DNA of 64,000 bases from Trogon surrucura (Eukaryota; Chordata; Aves; Trogoniformes; Trogonidae): the NCBI GenBank assembly GCA_020746105.1, contig CM036628.1:7863191-7927190 (forward strand), given 5' to 3'. Position numbers and translations under genes: made by a program. Under the pieces are notes generated by a model that saw only the letters and a program-made list of their open reading frames with translations, was not told the DNA's origin and made no database searches. This document shows positions 1 to 12,200 of this stretch, piece by piece; positions within the stretch are counted from its first letter, which is position 1, and every line of letters begins with the position of its first letter.

Positions 1-1736
1 AACCGCACTACTACCACCCAAAGTTCACTGCCTGCTGGAAACGAGTCTCTTCATAGAGCTGCAGAAGGTGGCCAGATGGATAAGAGAACACTTGCTATTT
101 TGATTGATTACAGACAGCTTTACATTCATAGGCATATAGATCTGACTGAATCCCTCTCATTCATGACTTGTCACTTGATATGTCACATGAAGCACGTGAC
201 ACCTCCGTAAACTTGTGCACCACCAAATACGATGGGGCCCAAAGCACTATGGACCCAAGTGCATGCACACACAGACATACATATAAATATTCAAAACTAC
301 AAAACCAGAATCCACTGGCCTAGCCCATGAAACCTCAGATGTCAATGAGGCTGCACCAGAACCCTTCTCGTGATTCAGTCTCAAAGCCACTTCTCATTTT
401 CCAAGTTCCGAACCCTATCTGCTTTCTTTACCTCGGAACAGCAATAATCTGTTCAACCAGCTGCATCGCATCACAAAGCAGCTGTCAAGAAAACCAAAAC
501 AGAAGAGCAAAACCACCTAAAAATTCCCAAAACCATCCAGCTAATGCCAGCAGCTTGCTGGAGAAATGTGGAGTAGCAAGTATCTGAGGTCTAGCTTACA
601 CGCATAAACTTTAAAAATGAGCACCTCTAATTTAGCATCTAATTGTATTCACTTTCGAATTTACTCTAAAAGTTCAACTTTCCACAAGTTTCAAAATAAC
701 TTTCTTTTGCCATTTCTTTGCGTATTCTGTCATCCACATCCAGATGCCAAAATGCCCCACCAACAACTCATCACTCCTCAGGATCAATTTGGTAATTCTG
801 GCAGAGAAAAACATCGCAGGGTCAGCTAAAACTCTGCAGCACTGCCAATGCACACATTTAAAGAACAGAAATTTAAATAACTAGGTCTGTATTTAGAACA
901 AAAGTGTCTTAAATAAATAAAAATAAAGAAAGAGTGCATGCAAACACCATACCAGAAAACCTACCTCCCAAGTGCTTTGTGTTGTCTGTTCATTTCTGAA
1001 CCCTTAGGTTCAGGGAGGGACATGGGATTACAAGCAATTGCAAGCTTCCCTCCACTACCAAAGACAGAAGCTTAGCCAGGTTTCTTAAGAAAACAAGGCG
1101 TAGCAATTTTGTTGCCCTTGCATCCAACCATGTTTTAACCTGTCAGCCCATTTCAGCCAAAATGGACAGATCGAAGCTTCGCAGAAAACCCAGTTCCCGC
1201 GTGCTTCATCAAAATTGGAGACAGAGGCAAACTCCCTCCAGCAAGCAGAGCTCTGGAGTGGGCTCTGTGGTTTCCCACCTGCAGTTGCCTGCCAGCAGCT
1301 GTTTAAACTTCCTGAGTTTCGAGGGAAAACAACTTCAGAATTTACCTTAATACATAAACTCATCTCTCATCAGTGCTTGTAGGCTACTTTCCTCTAGTCT
1401 TAATATTAACATTGCAAAAGTGCTTTCAACCCTTGCGCCACTGAGGCTTACAGAAAATACGTATTCTTAATATGTTTGCACAAGAAAATTACTATATCCA
1501 ATAACAGAAGATTTAGAGAAAACCAAGTACCTAAAAAAAGGGGTTCTGAAATTAATCACCGAACCATCTTTAGGGACTGGCTCCCCAGCACTGATTCTTA
1601 CTTGCCATTTACTCTGTAATCACATGAGTGTAAGGTGAGCATAAAGCACAACCATACCACTGTTAGCATTTTATACTCAGTCTGAGTAGGTAAAATAAAT
1701 GCCATCATGTGCAAAAGACTGGAAACAACGAAGTTT
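1..1736. other. Non-coding stretch, inferred NRK intron 2 (left part)
   Basis: This stretch carries no gene I can support. It is AT-rich, unremarkable sequence left of the CR1 element, and its open frames are short and do not look like protein. It is assigned to intron 2 of the minus-strand kinase gene only because exon 2 lies at 20312-20377 and no exon 3 was recognised further left. Confidence 0.5.
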
Positions 1737-1768
1737 CACAGAATCACAGAATCACAGAATCACAGAAT
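1737..1768 (-). repeat. CR1 3'-terminal octamer repeats
   Basis: Four perfect tandem copies of CACAGAAT on the plus strand (ATTCTGTG on the element's own strand) form the 3' end of the CR1. CR1 elements end in short octamer repeats instead of poly(A), and these are thought to be used when reverse transcription starts. They fix the 3' boundary of the element. Confidence 0.92.
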
Positions 1769-1831
1769 GTTAAAGGTTGGAAGGGACCTCAAAGATCATC
1801 TAGTCCAACCCCCCTGCCAGAGCAGGATCAC

Positions 1832-4729
1832 CTACACTAGAGCGCACAGGAACGCGTCCAGGCGGGTTTTGAATGTTTCAAGAGATGGAGATTCCACAAC
1901 CTCCCTAGGCAGCCTGTTCCAGTGCTCAGTCACCCTCACAGTGAAAAAGTTTTTCCTCATATTTTTCTGGAACCTCCTGTGTTCCAGCTTCCACCCATTG
2001 CCCCTTGTCCTGTCAGTGGACGCCGCTGAAAAGAGCCTGGCTCCATCCTCCTGACATTCCCCCTTGACATATTTATAAACATTGATGAGGTCACCCCTCA
2101 GCCTCCTCTTCTCCAAGCTAAAGAGATCCAGCTCCTTCAGCCTTTCCTCATAAGGGAGATGCTCCACTCCCTTCACCATCTTTGTGGCTCTACGCTGGAC
2201 TCTCTCAAGCAGCTCCCTGTCCTTCTTGAACTGAGGGGCCCAGAACTGGACACAATATTCCAGATGTGGCCTCACCAGGGCAGAGTAGAGGGGCAGGAGG
2301 ACCTCTCTTGACCTACTTGCTACTCCCCTTCTAATACACCCCAGGATGCCATTGGCCTTCTTGGCCACGAGGGCACACTGCTGGCTCATGGTCATCCTGC
2401 TGTCCACTAGAACCCCCAGGTCCCTTTCCCCTGCACTGCTCTCCAGCAGGGCAGTCCCCAACCTATATTGGCACATGGGGTTATTTTTTCCCAAGTGCAA
2501 AACTCTACACTTGCCCTTATTAAACTTCATCAGATTTCTCCCCGCCCAGCCCTCCAGCCTGTCCAGGTCTCTCTGAATGGCTGCACAGCCTTCTGGTGTG
2601 TCAACCACTCCCCCCAACTTCGTATCATCAGCAAACTTGCTGACAACATTCTCTAATCCCTCATCCAGATCATTGATGAATATATTAAACAGCACCGGCC
2701 CAAGCACTGACCCCTGAGGGACCCCACTAGACACAGGCATCCAGCCAGACTCGGCCCCATTGACCACAACCCTCTGGCTTCTTCCCTTCAACCAGTTCTC
2801 GACCCACCTCACTACTTGGTCATCCAGACCACACTTCCTCAGTTTACCTATGAGGATGCTGTGGGAGACGGTGTCAAAGGCCTTGCTGATGTCCAGGTAG
2901 ACCACGTCCACTGCATGGCCACCATCCATCCACCTGGTTATGTCTTCGTAAAAGGCTATCAGGTTGGTCAAACATGACTTCCCCTTGGCAAAGCCATGCT
3001 GACTGCCCCTAATAACCTTCTTATCCTTGATATGCCTAGAGACAGTGTCAAGGATAAGATGTTCCATCACCTTTCCAGGGATGGAGGTGAGGCTGACCGG
3101 TCTGTAGTTACTCAGGTCATCCTTCCTGCCCTTCTTATAGACTGGAGTGACATTCGCTTTCCTCCAGTCTTCAGGCACCTCACCTGTTACCCACGACTTA
3201 CCAAAGATGATGGAGAGTGGCCTAGCAATGATTCCCGCCAGCTCCCTCAGCACCCGTGGGTGCATCCCATCAGGGCCCATGGATTTATGAATGTCCAAGT
3301 GTTCAAACTGATCCTTAACCCACTCCTCATCAATCAGGGCAGACTCCTCCTTTGTCATGACTTCCTCTGGGGCCTTAGGGGACTGAGGCTCCTGAGGACG
3401 GTCTCCAACAGTGTAGACAGAGGCAAAGAAGGCATTCAGCAACTCTGCCTTCTTTCTGTCCTCTGTCTCCAGGGCACCCACCTCATTCAACAGAGGGCCT
3501 ACATTGCCTCTAGTGTTAGTTTTGTCAGCAATGTATTTGAAGAAGCCCTTTCTGTTGTCTTTGACCTCCCTTGCAAGTTTTAACTCCAAGGAGGCCTTAG
3601 CTTTTCTGATTGCCTCCCTGCACTCCCTGACAGCTGCCCTGTACTCCACCCAAGTGGTCAGCCCTTCCTTCCACAATTTAAACACCCTCCCCTTCCACCT
3701 GAGTCTGCCCAGCAGATCCCTGGTTAACCAAGCAGGTCTCCTGGATCTCTTTCTTGATTTCCTACCTGATGGGATGCACTGATCCTGAGCTTCAAAGAAG
3801 TGGTCTTTGAATGCCAACCAACTGTCTTGGGCCCCTTTACCTTTCAGCTCCCTGTCCCACGGGGTATCCCCCAGTAATTGCTTGAAGAGGCCAAAGTTGG
3901 CCCTTCTGAAGTCCAGAGTTGCGATCCTGCTTGCTATTCTGTTTTTACCGCACAGGATCCTGAACTCCACCATCTCATGGTCGCTGCAGCCAAGGTTGCC
4001 CTCAACCTTCACTGCTTCAACCAGTCCTTCCTTGTTGGTGAACACAAGGTCCAGCAGCGCTCCTCTCCTGGTAGGCTCATCTACCATTTGCATCAAAAAG
4101 TTATCATCGATGCACTGGAGGAACCTCCTGGACTGAGGATGGCTGGCTGTGTGGGACTTCCAGCAAACGTCTGGGTAGTTGAAATCCCCCATGAGAACCA
4201 GGGCCTGGGACTGAGAGGCTGCTGTCATCTGCCTGTAAAAGGCCTCATCAACTTCCACCTCCTGATCAGGTGGTCTATAGTAGACACCCACCACAGTGTC
4301 ACCTAAGCTAGCCTGCCCCTTAATTCTCACCCATAAACTCTCTACTTGCTCCTCATCTGCTGCTCGATGGATCTGAATACACTCCAGTTGCTCTCTCACG
4401 TACAGAGCAACTCCCCCACCTCGCCTCATCAACCTGTCTTTCCTAAAGAGAACATAACCATCAAGGCCCACATTCCAGTTATGTGAGCTGTCCCACCACG
4501 TCTCTGTAATTGCAATAAGATCATAGTTCTCCAGCCGAACATAGACTTCTAATTCTCCCTGCTTATTCCCCATGCTTCTTGCATTGGTGTACAGACACTT
4601 CAGAGATTTAATGGAGCATCTGTTACCGTTGCTTGTGCATTTTTTGCCTAACCCTGGGATACTTCCCCTTGGCTCATGTGTAGAGACTCGGGTTTTATCC
4701 CCTTCCCCCTTCCAACTTAGTTTAAAGCC
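1832..4729 (-). CDS. CR1 ORF2: endonuclease-reverse transcriptase
   Basis: The frame stays open from just after a stop at 4730-4732 to a stop at 1832, about 965 codons, close to the normal length of CR1 ORF2. Numbered from the first ATG (codon at 4573), the apurinic-like endonuclease shows AITETWW (about 21-27), GVYYRPP (about 96-102), GDFN (129-132) and SDHE (197-200). The reverse transcriptase shows YLDISKAFD (about 559-567), [10 protein letters not shown] (617-626) and the catalytic FADD (647-650). The protein nicks target DNA and copies the element RNA there. The first ATG lies inside the endonuclease fold: upstream codons encode LYTNARS, which supplies the conserved catalytic Asn, so translation probably begins before 4573 without an AUG or by coupling to ORF1. 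The frame overlaps the end of ORF1 by 13 nt. I saw no internal stop. Confidence 0.93.
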   Translation of the reverse strand, partial: GFKLSWKGEGDKTRVSTHEPRGSIPGLGKKCTSNGNRCSIKSLKCLYTNARSMGNKQGELEVYVRLENYDLIAITETWWDSSHNWNVGLDGYVLFRKDRLMRRGGGVALYVREQLECIQIHRAADEEQVESLWVRIKGQASLGDTVVGVYYRPPDQEVEVDEAFYRQMTAASQSQALVLMGDFNYPDVCWKSHTASHPQSRRFLQCIDDNFLMQMVDEPTRRGALLDLVFTNKEGLVEAVKVEGNLGCSDHEMVEFRILCGKNRIASRIATLDFRRANFGLFKQLLGDTPWDRELKGKGAQDSWLAFKDHFFEAQDQCIPSGRKSRKRSRRPAWLTRDLLGRLRWKGRVFKLWKEGLTTWVEYRAAVRECREAIRKAKASLELKLAREVKDNRKGFFKYIADKTNTRGNVGPLLNEVGALETEDRKKAELLNAFFASVYTVGDRPQEPQSPKAPEEVMTKEESALIDEEWVKDQFEHLDIHKSMGPDGMHPRVLRELAGIIARPLSIIFGKSWVTGEVPEDWRKANVTPVYKKGRKDDLSNYRPVSLTSIPGKVMEHLILDTVSRHIKDKKVIRGSQHGFAKGKSCLTNLIAFYEDITRWMDGGHAVDVVYLDISKAFDTVSHSILIGKLRKCGLDDQVVRWVENWLKGRSQRVVVNGAESGWMPVSSGVPQGSVLGPVLFNIFINDLDEGLENVVSKFADDTKLGGVVDTPEGCAAIQRDLDRLEGWAGRNLMKFNKGKCRVLHLGKNNPMCQYRLGTALLESSAGERDLGVLVDSRMTMSQQCALVAKKANGILGCIRRGVASRSREVLLPLYSALVRPHLEYCVQFWAPQFKKDRELLERVQRRATKMVKGVEHLPYEERLKELDLFSLEKRRLRGDLINVYKYVKGECQEDGARLFSAASTDRTRGNGWKLEHRRFQKNMRKNFFTVRVTEHWNRLPREVVESPSLETFKTRLDAFLCALV

Positions 4730-5784
4730 CTATCTATTAATCCTGCCAACTCTCCAGCAAGAATTCTCCTCCCTCTCTTAGACAGGTCTACACCATCTAT
4801 ATCTCTCATGCCCAGTACTGCATAAACTTCCCCGTGATCATAATACCCAAAACGTTGTTGGAGGCACCAGTCTTTAAGCCATGCATTAACTGCATCTACT
4901 TTTCTTTTCCTTTCACTATTCCTGTCACCTACTAATGGGATAGATGAGAAAACTACCTGTGCCCCCGATCCTTTGATCACCTGGCCCAACAACTTAAAGT
5001 CCTTTTTAATTCTCTGAGTACTTCTATGATTGATCTCGTCACTGCCAGCCTGGACAATCAACAATGGGTAATAATCAGTGGGACTCACCAGCCTGGGAAG
5101 TTTTTTAGTAATGTCCCTAATCCGAGCTCCAGGGAGGCAACAGACTTCCCTGTGGACTGGGTCTGGACGGCAAATGGGACCCTCTGTTCCCCTCAGGATG
5201 GAGTCACCAATGACAACTACCCTCCTTTTCTTTTTAATTGAACTAGTCCTGATGCATAGGTGTGATTTGGTCAGCGAAGTCAACCTTACGTCTCCACATT
5301 CATTCACCTCTTCTTTTCCATGGCTCTCCTCTTCCAGAGCACTGTACCTGTTCTGTAGAGGCAACTGAGCAGGTGAGGGAGGCTGGGCATGGACCCGCCT
5401 TCCTCTCCGAGCCAGGACTCGTTTCCATTCCCCCTCATCACCTTGGTCCCCTCCTTTGACCTCATGGCCAGAGGGGAGAGGATCCCCTGTTGCATGTGGA
5501 GAGTGCTGTGTGTGCATCAGGGACTGGCTCCACCAATCTATCTCTTTTTCACACTCCCTAATGCTCCTCAGCCTCTCCACTTCTTCTTTTAGCTCTACCA
5601 CAAGATGGAGGAGATCATCCAACTGACCGCACCTCACACAGGCACTGTCAGATGCAGCGTCTGGGAGGCACAGGCTCAGGCACTCCCTGCAGCCGGCAGC
5701 CTGCACAGCTGCGTCCTTGTGCTGGAGCACTGTTTGGGTCCCCACACTCCTCCTCGTGGTGGCTTTCTGTCTGGTGGCAACCAT
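4717..5784 (-). CDS. CR1 ORF1: zinc-finger, SGNH-esterase-like protein
   Basis: This ORF encodes about 355 residues starting at MVATRQK. An in-frame ATG upstream at 5868 would add only a poly-Phe/Leu stretch from the T-rich tract, so the inner start is preferred. Cysteines at residues 32, 35, 39, 49 and 52 suggest a small zinc-binding knuckle, followed by a leucine-rich, probably coiled-coil segment (about 53-75). A basic KKKRR patch precedes an SGNH/GDSL esterase-like domain (about 187-345) with block I as GDSILRG (193-199). In CR1 the ORF1 protein is thought to bind element RNA, and the esterase is linked to lipid or membrane interaction. Two family positions differ here: the usual GTND reads GSDE (247-250), and the usual DGVHLS reads DGVDLS (330-335), so the catalytic His is Asp. 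The stop overlaps the opening of ORF2. Confidence 0.88.
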   Translation of the reverse strand: MVATRQKATTRRSVGTQTVLQHKDAAVQAAGCRECLSLCLPDAASDSACVRCGQLDDLLHLVVELKEEVERLRSIRECEKEIDWWSQSLMHTQHSPHATGDPLPSGHEVKGGDQGDEGEWKRVLARRGRRVHAQPPSPAQLPLQNRYSALEEESHGKEEVNECGDVRLTSLTKSHLCIRTSSIKKKRRVVVIGDSILRGTEGPICRPDPVHREVCCLPGARIRDITKKLPRLVSPTDYYPLLIVQAGSDEINHRSTQRIKKDFKLLGQVIKGSGAQVVFSSIPLVGDRNSERKRKVDAVNAWLKDWCLQQRFGYYDHGEVYAVLGMRDIDGVDLSKRGRRILAGELAGLIDRALN

Positions 5785-5788
5785 AATG

Positions 5789-5886
5789 GGGAAGAAGAAA
5801 AAAAAAAAAAAAAGGAAAGAAAAATGATCAAAAAACAAAAAACAAAAAAAAACAAACAACAACAACAAAAAAAAAATAGAAAAGAA
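5789..5886 (-). repeat. A-rich tract (T-rich on the CR1 sense strand) before ORF1
   Basis: About 100 bases consist almost only of A, with scattered C and G, on the plus strand. On the CR1 coding strand this is a T-rich, polypyrimidine-like leader that ends a few bases before the ORF1 start codon. It gives the low-complexity Phe/Leu extension seen if the upstream ATG is used. It is either part of this CR1 subfamily's 5' UTR or a later expansion of a simple repeat. Confidence 0.75.
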
Positions 5887-5889
5887 TTA

Positions 5890-6272
5890 ACCAATAACCA
5901 CCCTTCACCTCTTATGCCCAGGGTCTGCGATCCTCGCCCTCCCTGAGCCACCAGTAACACCCCGCTGTGCCCGCGGATCACCAGAGTCCAGCAGGTCCTC
6001 CCCTCCCCCACGCTCGCGCCGCTCTCAAGAGTCAGATGGCTGAGGCCGCTTTTGAGTTTCGCGGGCTGCCGGCTTCCTCCTCGCCTACGTCACTCTCTCC
6101 CGCCTCGCGAGATTCCCTCTCAGTTCCGGGTCCCGCTCTCTCTCCTCGGCTTCACCGTCCCCGGCAAAGCCCCCTCTCGCCTCAATCCGCCCAGAAATCG
6201 GAGAAAAAAACCGCTCTTACTGCAGCAGCTGTCGCTGCCGCTGTCCGCGCAGTCCGAAGGAGTCAGCCGATC
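5890..6272 (-). promoter_or_regulatory. GC-rich CR1 5' UTR / probable internal promoter
   Basis: This GC- and CpG-rich segment lies at the 5' end of the full-length CR1. It includes CTCGCGAGG-type and GACGTAG-type CpG motifs and stands out from the AT-rich flanks. LINEs carry their promoter inside the transcribed 5' UTR, so this is where CR1 transcription would start. The exact 5' end is not certain. Confidence 0.6.
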
Positions 6273-9200
6273 AAATAATTATTTTTAAAGACCCGGTTTG
6301 CACACATGGCTTGATCTGGTTTAATTAGAAATCTATTTCCAACTCAATTTTGTTAAGTGCAGACATGCTCACTGGCCTGCATCGGTTTTGTTCACCCATT
6401 CCTTTTCAGCCACAGTGGACTTCATGTTCCAAAATGCTCATATTTTGCATAACTCCACCTCTGTCCATGCAGTTTCACAGTGGCTTTAACAGAAGAAGAG
6501 GGAAACGAACACTGATTTCTTTGGAAATTCCTATTTATTTCTGTTACCAGCTTGTTTCTCTTTTTCAAAGAATTTGGTTTAGGAAAGACAGCAATTAACA
6601 CTGATTACAAAGCTGACTGGTGTAGCTTAATATTCATACGTCTCACGATCCAATGAGAACAGAGGTTTTATCACTAACTGGCATAGCAAACGTTGGCCAC
6701 GCTCAGGGTGGGTGGGTGCAGGTAGTGGTTTTGCCCTCGCAGCAGTCATATGTGAGAACATGTTTCTGTGGCAAGGCAACAACCTTCTACCTGCTAAAGC
6801 TTCCTTTTGTTTTTGCCGAGAGAAAAAAAAAAGTCAAGAATAATAACGTAAGAAACTATTTTATGCCAAACCTCAAGAGAGTTGTTGCTCTGCTTCATCA
6901 CCAGTTCCAGGCACACGCCCCGTTACAGAACGACAGCAGCAGCGCCGCAACCCGGTCCAGAGCACGTGTGCTACAAGTGCTAAACCTCAGCAGCACAACT
7001 GTGGAAACGAACGACTGTGCTGATGGCAAACATGGATATGGCAAACACAGTACAGGAAGAGGGGAGTATAAAAAGTGGAACATAAAGTTCTCTGTGTCGT
7101 CTCATGTATTTCAAACACTTCTTGCTAACAGAGGTTCCTTCAGCCAGTGCTGATGCACAACCACAGACATCTTCCTCAGCAGCCAGGACACAAGCCAGAT
7201 GTGGCTTATCAGATCACAACCAACTCCTGGAAACACACCTTGAGAGCCACCACATCAGCAGCCTGCCCAGGGCGGGGGAAAAATGCTGCAGCAGCAGCTT
7301 CCCTGTTTCTCTTCCTGATCGTGCTTCCCAGTTTTATAAGGAGATGCCTGGAAATGAGAATCCACCACGCAGTCTCTGGGGACCTTTCACGTCACACAAT
7401 GACTAGTGACAATGAACAGCTTAGGTAACAGGGCACTGCACCACAAAGTTCACACTACTTGCTTGGCAATAAAGGAAGCCAAAAAGGAAGGAAAACCTCA
7501 TCGTTGGCATACACTCCCCTAATTTGAGGGAACGACCCCTCTGGAAGTTCAGACAGTGTTTGTACACAACAGCATTCAGCCAGCCAGGCTCCCCATTAAT
7601 AATCACAGCTGATACCATGTCACACAATCACCTACAATCCCCATCTGACCTGGGTCCAGCTCCCCTGGGAAGGCTCCATCACAATGACAGTGAAGGTGCC
7701 TGGAGCTCCACACTCCAGCCTGCCAGAGTCCAACTAGAAGGGCATATCTGTAATATAAAGAATCACACTATTTTAACAACACGAAAAGGGAGAAATCTGC
7801 TAGAACTCTGTAACACAGAACAAGGAAGGATACAGCAACCACAAGAGCTCAGAAAGCCAAGCTATTTTCAATCTACTCACTTTGACATTCAAAACTCATC
7901 TGCATGACAGACAGGACAAGTGCCATCCAGGCTCCAAGCATCACCCAAGGCTACTTAGGCCATTTCCTTTCGTTCCTTTTCAGAGAACTGTGAATTTGGC
8001 AGAAGCAAGAAGCCAAATGACATTACATGACCTAGCCAGGAATTTGTTGTGAATGCAGTAGGTGTTTTTCAAACATACACAGAAATCTGATCGCTCACAC
8101 GTGTCTGTACGTGTGGAGTCCGGTGCCAACACAAAAGCACTCTGGATGCAGCCACGCAAAGTCTTCCACCAGGTGGGTACCTAGAAACCAACACGATGCA
8201 AAGAAAGGAGGAGAGGAACACAGGAAAGGTTAAATCCTCTAACCTTTATTCTCCAGCCTGTGGGATCAGAGACCCAAGTTTCCAGCCTTTGTTTTGTGAC
8301 TTCCTCTATTCAAAACAGCTGTGACTAAAATCTTTCAAATGTCCAAAAGAAAGAGAAGTTAGTGCATCTCTTTATTCCTTCATCCTTTCTCCATTTTCAG
8401 GCATATTTTTGGAGGGCAGGCTACCATACATGTAGCTTCTCCAGACACAAAGAGGTTCTTTTTCTGCCAAGGAAACTGTGCCAGTTGGGTATCCAGCAAT
8501 CTGCCCTGCCTCATGCACGTGCGCACCGACTCGGCAGCACGTGAGCTGGGAGCTCACCACATTTGGGAAACATCAGACCTACTTAGGCTGATCTGCACAC
8601 GCACAAAAAGCCCAATGTGTCCCAAGCGCACCACATTCGTTGGCACGTACCACCCCTGCCATGTCCGGGCTGTCCCAGGCTTCTCAGCTGCTGGGTTCAC
8701 TGGGCACGTCCTACGCCTCAAGTCTTAATACGCCTGCCCAAAAAACTTGGCAGCTTTCCACCAGGAGCGGTGACAAAACGTATCCTAATGTCTCTGGAAA
8801 CAAATCAGCTTTCATCCAAAAAGAATCCCACGGGAGGAATGGCCTGGCGCACCCAAATCACGGACTGGTGCTGTCCATCCTTTCTACAGGTCAAAACGCA
8901 CACACGGAACCAGCTGATGAAAAACTGGGAGATTTCTCCACAGCAATTTGATTTTCAGAGCAGCAGGGATACGCTGGGTCACAACACGTACCTCCACTCT
9001 TTGATATTAATAAGGCAATCGGGTATCTGCTGATATAATTTGGCTTCTGGGGGCAGAATTTTTGCAAGAAGGCTGTTAACGATAAATATTTCATGTTAGA
9101 CTGGAAAAAGCAAATACTAAAGAAAAAACATTTTTCCTGGCTCTTCCCTTTTTCCATATAACAAGACAACATCATGGACAATCTATGTAAATAATACATT

Positions 9201-12200
9201 TGAGAGTCCATTATCTAAGCCACATGCATATTTATTTCATGTTGGTATTGTTGCATATTTTAGTATAATTGTTCAGAGGTTTAAAGCCATGAGTAAAACA
9301 AGAGTAGACAAATCTACTACAGCAGAAATAATCAGTAAATTAGTTACTTTTTTGTTATTTTTAAATACTAGGAAAAATCCATGCTAAAATTCAGCATAAA
9401 AAACAAGAGAAAATTCCTCAAGGTCAGTAAAATAAATATTTTCAGAAGGTCACCACACGTTTTTCTTACGTGCTTTTCCTCTAAATGTTTCCATTTTTAA
9501 CAACAGGAATATAAGAAAAAATTGCATCAAAAATGCTCATATCAGATGTAGCGACGGCACAACTGTAGAGTCGGGAAATGTAATTTAGTTAATTCCAGTA
9601 TTCGGTAAATCTCAACGAAATGTCAGTATTTCGCCAACTGGTCTCATTTTTTGGTGGTAAACACTCCTCACAGAATGGAAAGTCAGAAGACTTCACATTG
9701 ATATTCACATTTCTCTTGGTAATGCCAAATTATTTCAGCATGATAGTACTTTTTTTTTTTAAAAGTATGCAGTACTAAAGACCATCTATGAAATATTAAA
9801 CATCCTGCTAAATTAAAATGTGTGTTCAAGCAAAGCAAATGAAATGCAATGTTTTGACATTTCTGAAGGAAAGTTTGAAAATGAAAGCCAACTCATTTTT
9901 TAAAAAAATTTCCCCACTAATGTTTCTGTTGAACTCAACATGTTTTGATTCGAGTGAAACTGTTTTCAAACAGCATGTTGTTCAGTAAGTGCCTCCTAAC
10001 CAATTCTCACAAACCACCTCCTTAACTACACTAATTCCTCTTAACCAGAATCCCCAGATGCTTCACAAAACCAAGGACTGCCTCCACTGGAACAGCTACC
10101 GGCAGCAGTAACGCTCAATTTCCAGCAAATTCTTGTGTTTGAGCAATGACGAGAGGTAGAGGCAAGAAGAAAAATTAGCTCCCCTGAACTGCAGCTGCCC
10201 ACGCCAACCTTCATGAACAAGTGTATTTCTCACATGATGGGAGGACCTAGAAGCACTGCCACAGACCACATCCTAGCTATTTCGTATTAGCTAATAACGT
10301 TACCTGCGCAGGGCACAGAAAAGGCCATGGTTTGCTACAGGGTATGTCATCTGGGCTATTCACTTCCTAAGATCTCAGAAGTTCCTAAAGTTTCATGTTG
10401 TCATGGGGAGAAAGAAAGGGATGAGGAAGAAACAACTCTTGAAAAGATGCTTCTAAGGCAAATCCTAGAAAAGCCTTTCAGCAGGTTACAAGGTCAGGCT
10501 TATAACACACAACGGCTTTAAAAATAAAAAAAAAAGTATACTACAAACAGCTGAAAAATAGTTTCTTCTTTACTTTTATTCTCAAGATCCATATTCACAG
10601 ATCTGTACTGGCCAAAAAAATTACCACTGGCCAGCAGCCTGAGAACAGCTGCATACCAGACAAGAAAAGCACAATTTTATCATATTTACGGACTTTACAG
10701 CTGAAATTGGACATTACAATTTAAAATTACTTTACTGGAAATTTCATTACGATAGGACAAAGGGCTGACCTTCATCTGCCTCTACTGACCAAGCAAGCTG
10801 CTCGACCCCAGCTGACAACAAAAACTGGATTTTCAACTCCATTTCCCCACAAATGCCTCAGAAGGGCAGGATTAAGAATAGTCCCAGGTGAACCCACATG
10901 GCACTGGGAGATATCACCAGAGGAGCTCTGCATCTCCGGAGAAGCTCTGCCCAGCAGCAAGCACAAGGACCGGTTCTGCTGCCACCTACGTTGGCTGATC
11001 CTAACCACCCCTCTGCCCCACACCTCACATATTTGGGGACCTGCAGAGTGATGGCTCCTGTCACTTGGGGGGCAATTCAGAGCGTGGAAGAGGAGCTGCG
11101 GCAATCGCCCACAGCAGCCGACCACGCCAGGGCAAAGCTCTGGGAACGTCCCTCCTGTTGCAGCGCTTCCCATCCCCACTACTAGAAGTCTCGCTGCCTG
11201 ACTTGGCGCACTCCCCTGCAACCTCTATGCAGACATAAATCAGCATCTGGTTTGCAGGACAGCAAAATACCAGGCTCACGACTTAATCTGAATAACAAAC
11301 AAACTCAATTCTTTAATGCTGTTTACTTCTGTTTGCTCCAGAAAAGCAACCCAGCAAAGGGCTGGCTGCTGCCATGAGTTAGCTCCAGTCCTCACTTAAG
11401 CACTGCCCTAAGCTCAAGTACTGAGCACTTAGGAAACCTTTCTTTCACAAGCACAGTAGTGCTTCTGGCTGCTCCCAGATGGTCTTCACAGGTCAAAAGT
11501 TCCATCTCTACAGTTACAACTCAGCAGCTGCTTCTCAGGGTGTTATTACACAACGTGCCTGCTCCCATCCAAGTCAGACTGACCTGGAGGAGTTAATGCA
11601 AGCTCACCTCTGCAGTGGAGATATTTAACTGAGGGCAGAATGAACAATAGATGCATTCTGCAGTTCAAGTAAACCAATATTCATTCTACTCTGAGGAGAA
11701 AAACCCACCAGAGACACTGATCAAGTACTGGGAAAGATAGAAAAAGGCGAAGGTGGGGAAGGATGCTGCTACAGGATTACTGGAGACTCCACTCGACACA
11801 CAGGTAAAAAGCCTCCTTCTCAACAGGACTGTAATTTAGATTTCTAAAACACATCCCAGAAACTCTCTCTTGGTGCCCAAGATTTCATCCTGCAGGACTG
11901 AACTATTTGGCTCAACATAACAGACTTGTTAAATATTTGAAGACAAAACTATAAAGCACTATTACAGATCATTCTTGTACAGAAATCAGGGTTCCACAGG
12001 CATAAACAAATTCAAATACATTGTTATGAAAGAACACCTGAAGATTGGGCATGAAAGTTGAGAGAATATTTACTGCTGGTGAAGACAATGTTGACATCTC
12101 CGCTACGCAGAAAATGGGAAAGGACAGAAGAGCAGCACACACTCCACAGAGTTCTTTAGACTAATTCACTACATTGTCAAGTTTAAAACACCAAATGCTG

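Larger units (their letters stand above)
1737..6272 (-). mobile_element. Near-full-length CR1 LINE retrotransposon with both ORFs open
   Basis: This non-LTR retrotransposon of the chicken repeat 1 (CR1) clade is about 4.5 kb, close to the usual full length. Read on the minus strand it has a GC-rich 5' region (about 5890-6272), a T-rich tract, ORF1 (4717-5784), ORF2 (1832-4729), a short 3' UTR and four direct copies of the octamer ATTCTGTG at the 3' end (1737-1768). Most bird CR1 copies are truncated at the 5' end, so a copy keeping the 5' region and two uninterrupted ORFs suggests recent insertion. The 5' boundary is approximate: GC-rich sequence gives way to AT-rich flank near 6270. No clear target-site duplication was seen, as is usual for CR1. 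It lies in the sense direction inside the inferred NRK intron 2. Confidence 0.93.

Noticed and set aside
2996-4306. Plus-strand open frames of 109-195 codons
   Set aside because: They are antisense shadows of the CR1 ORF2, whose minus-strand frame carries the endonuclease and reverse-transcriptase motifs.
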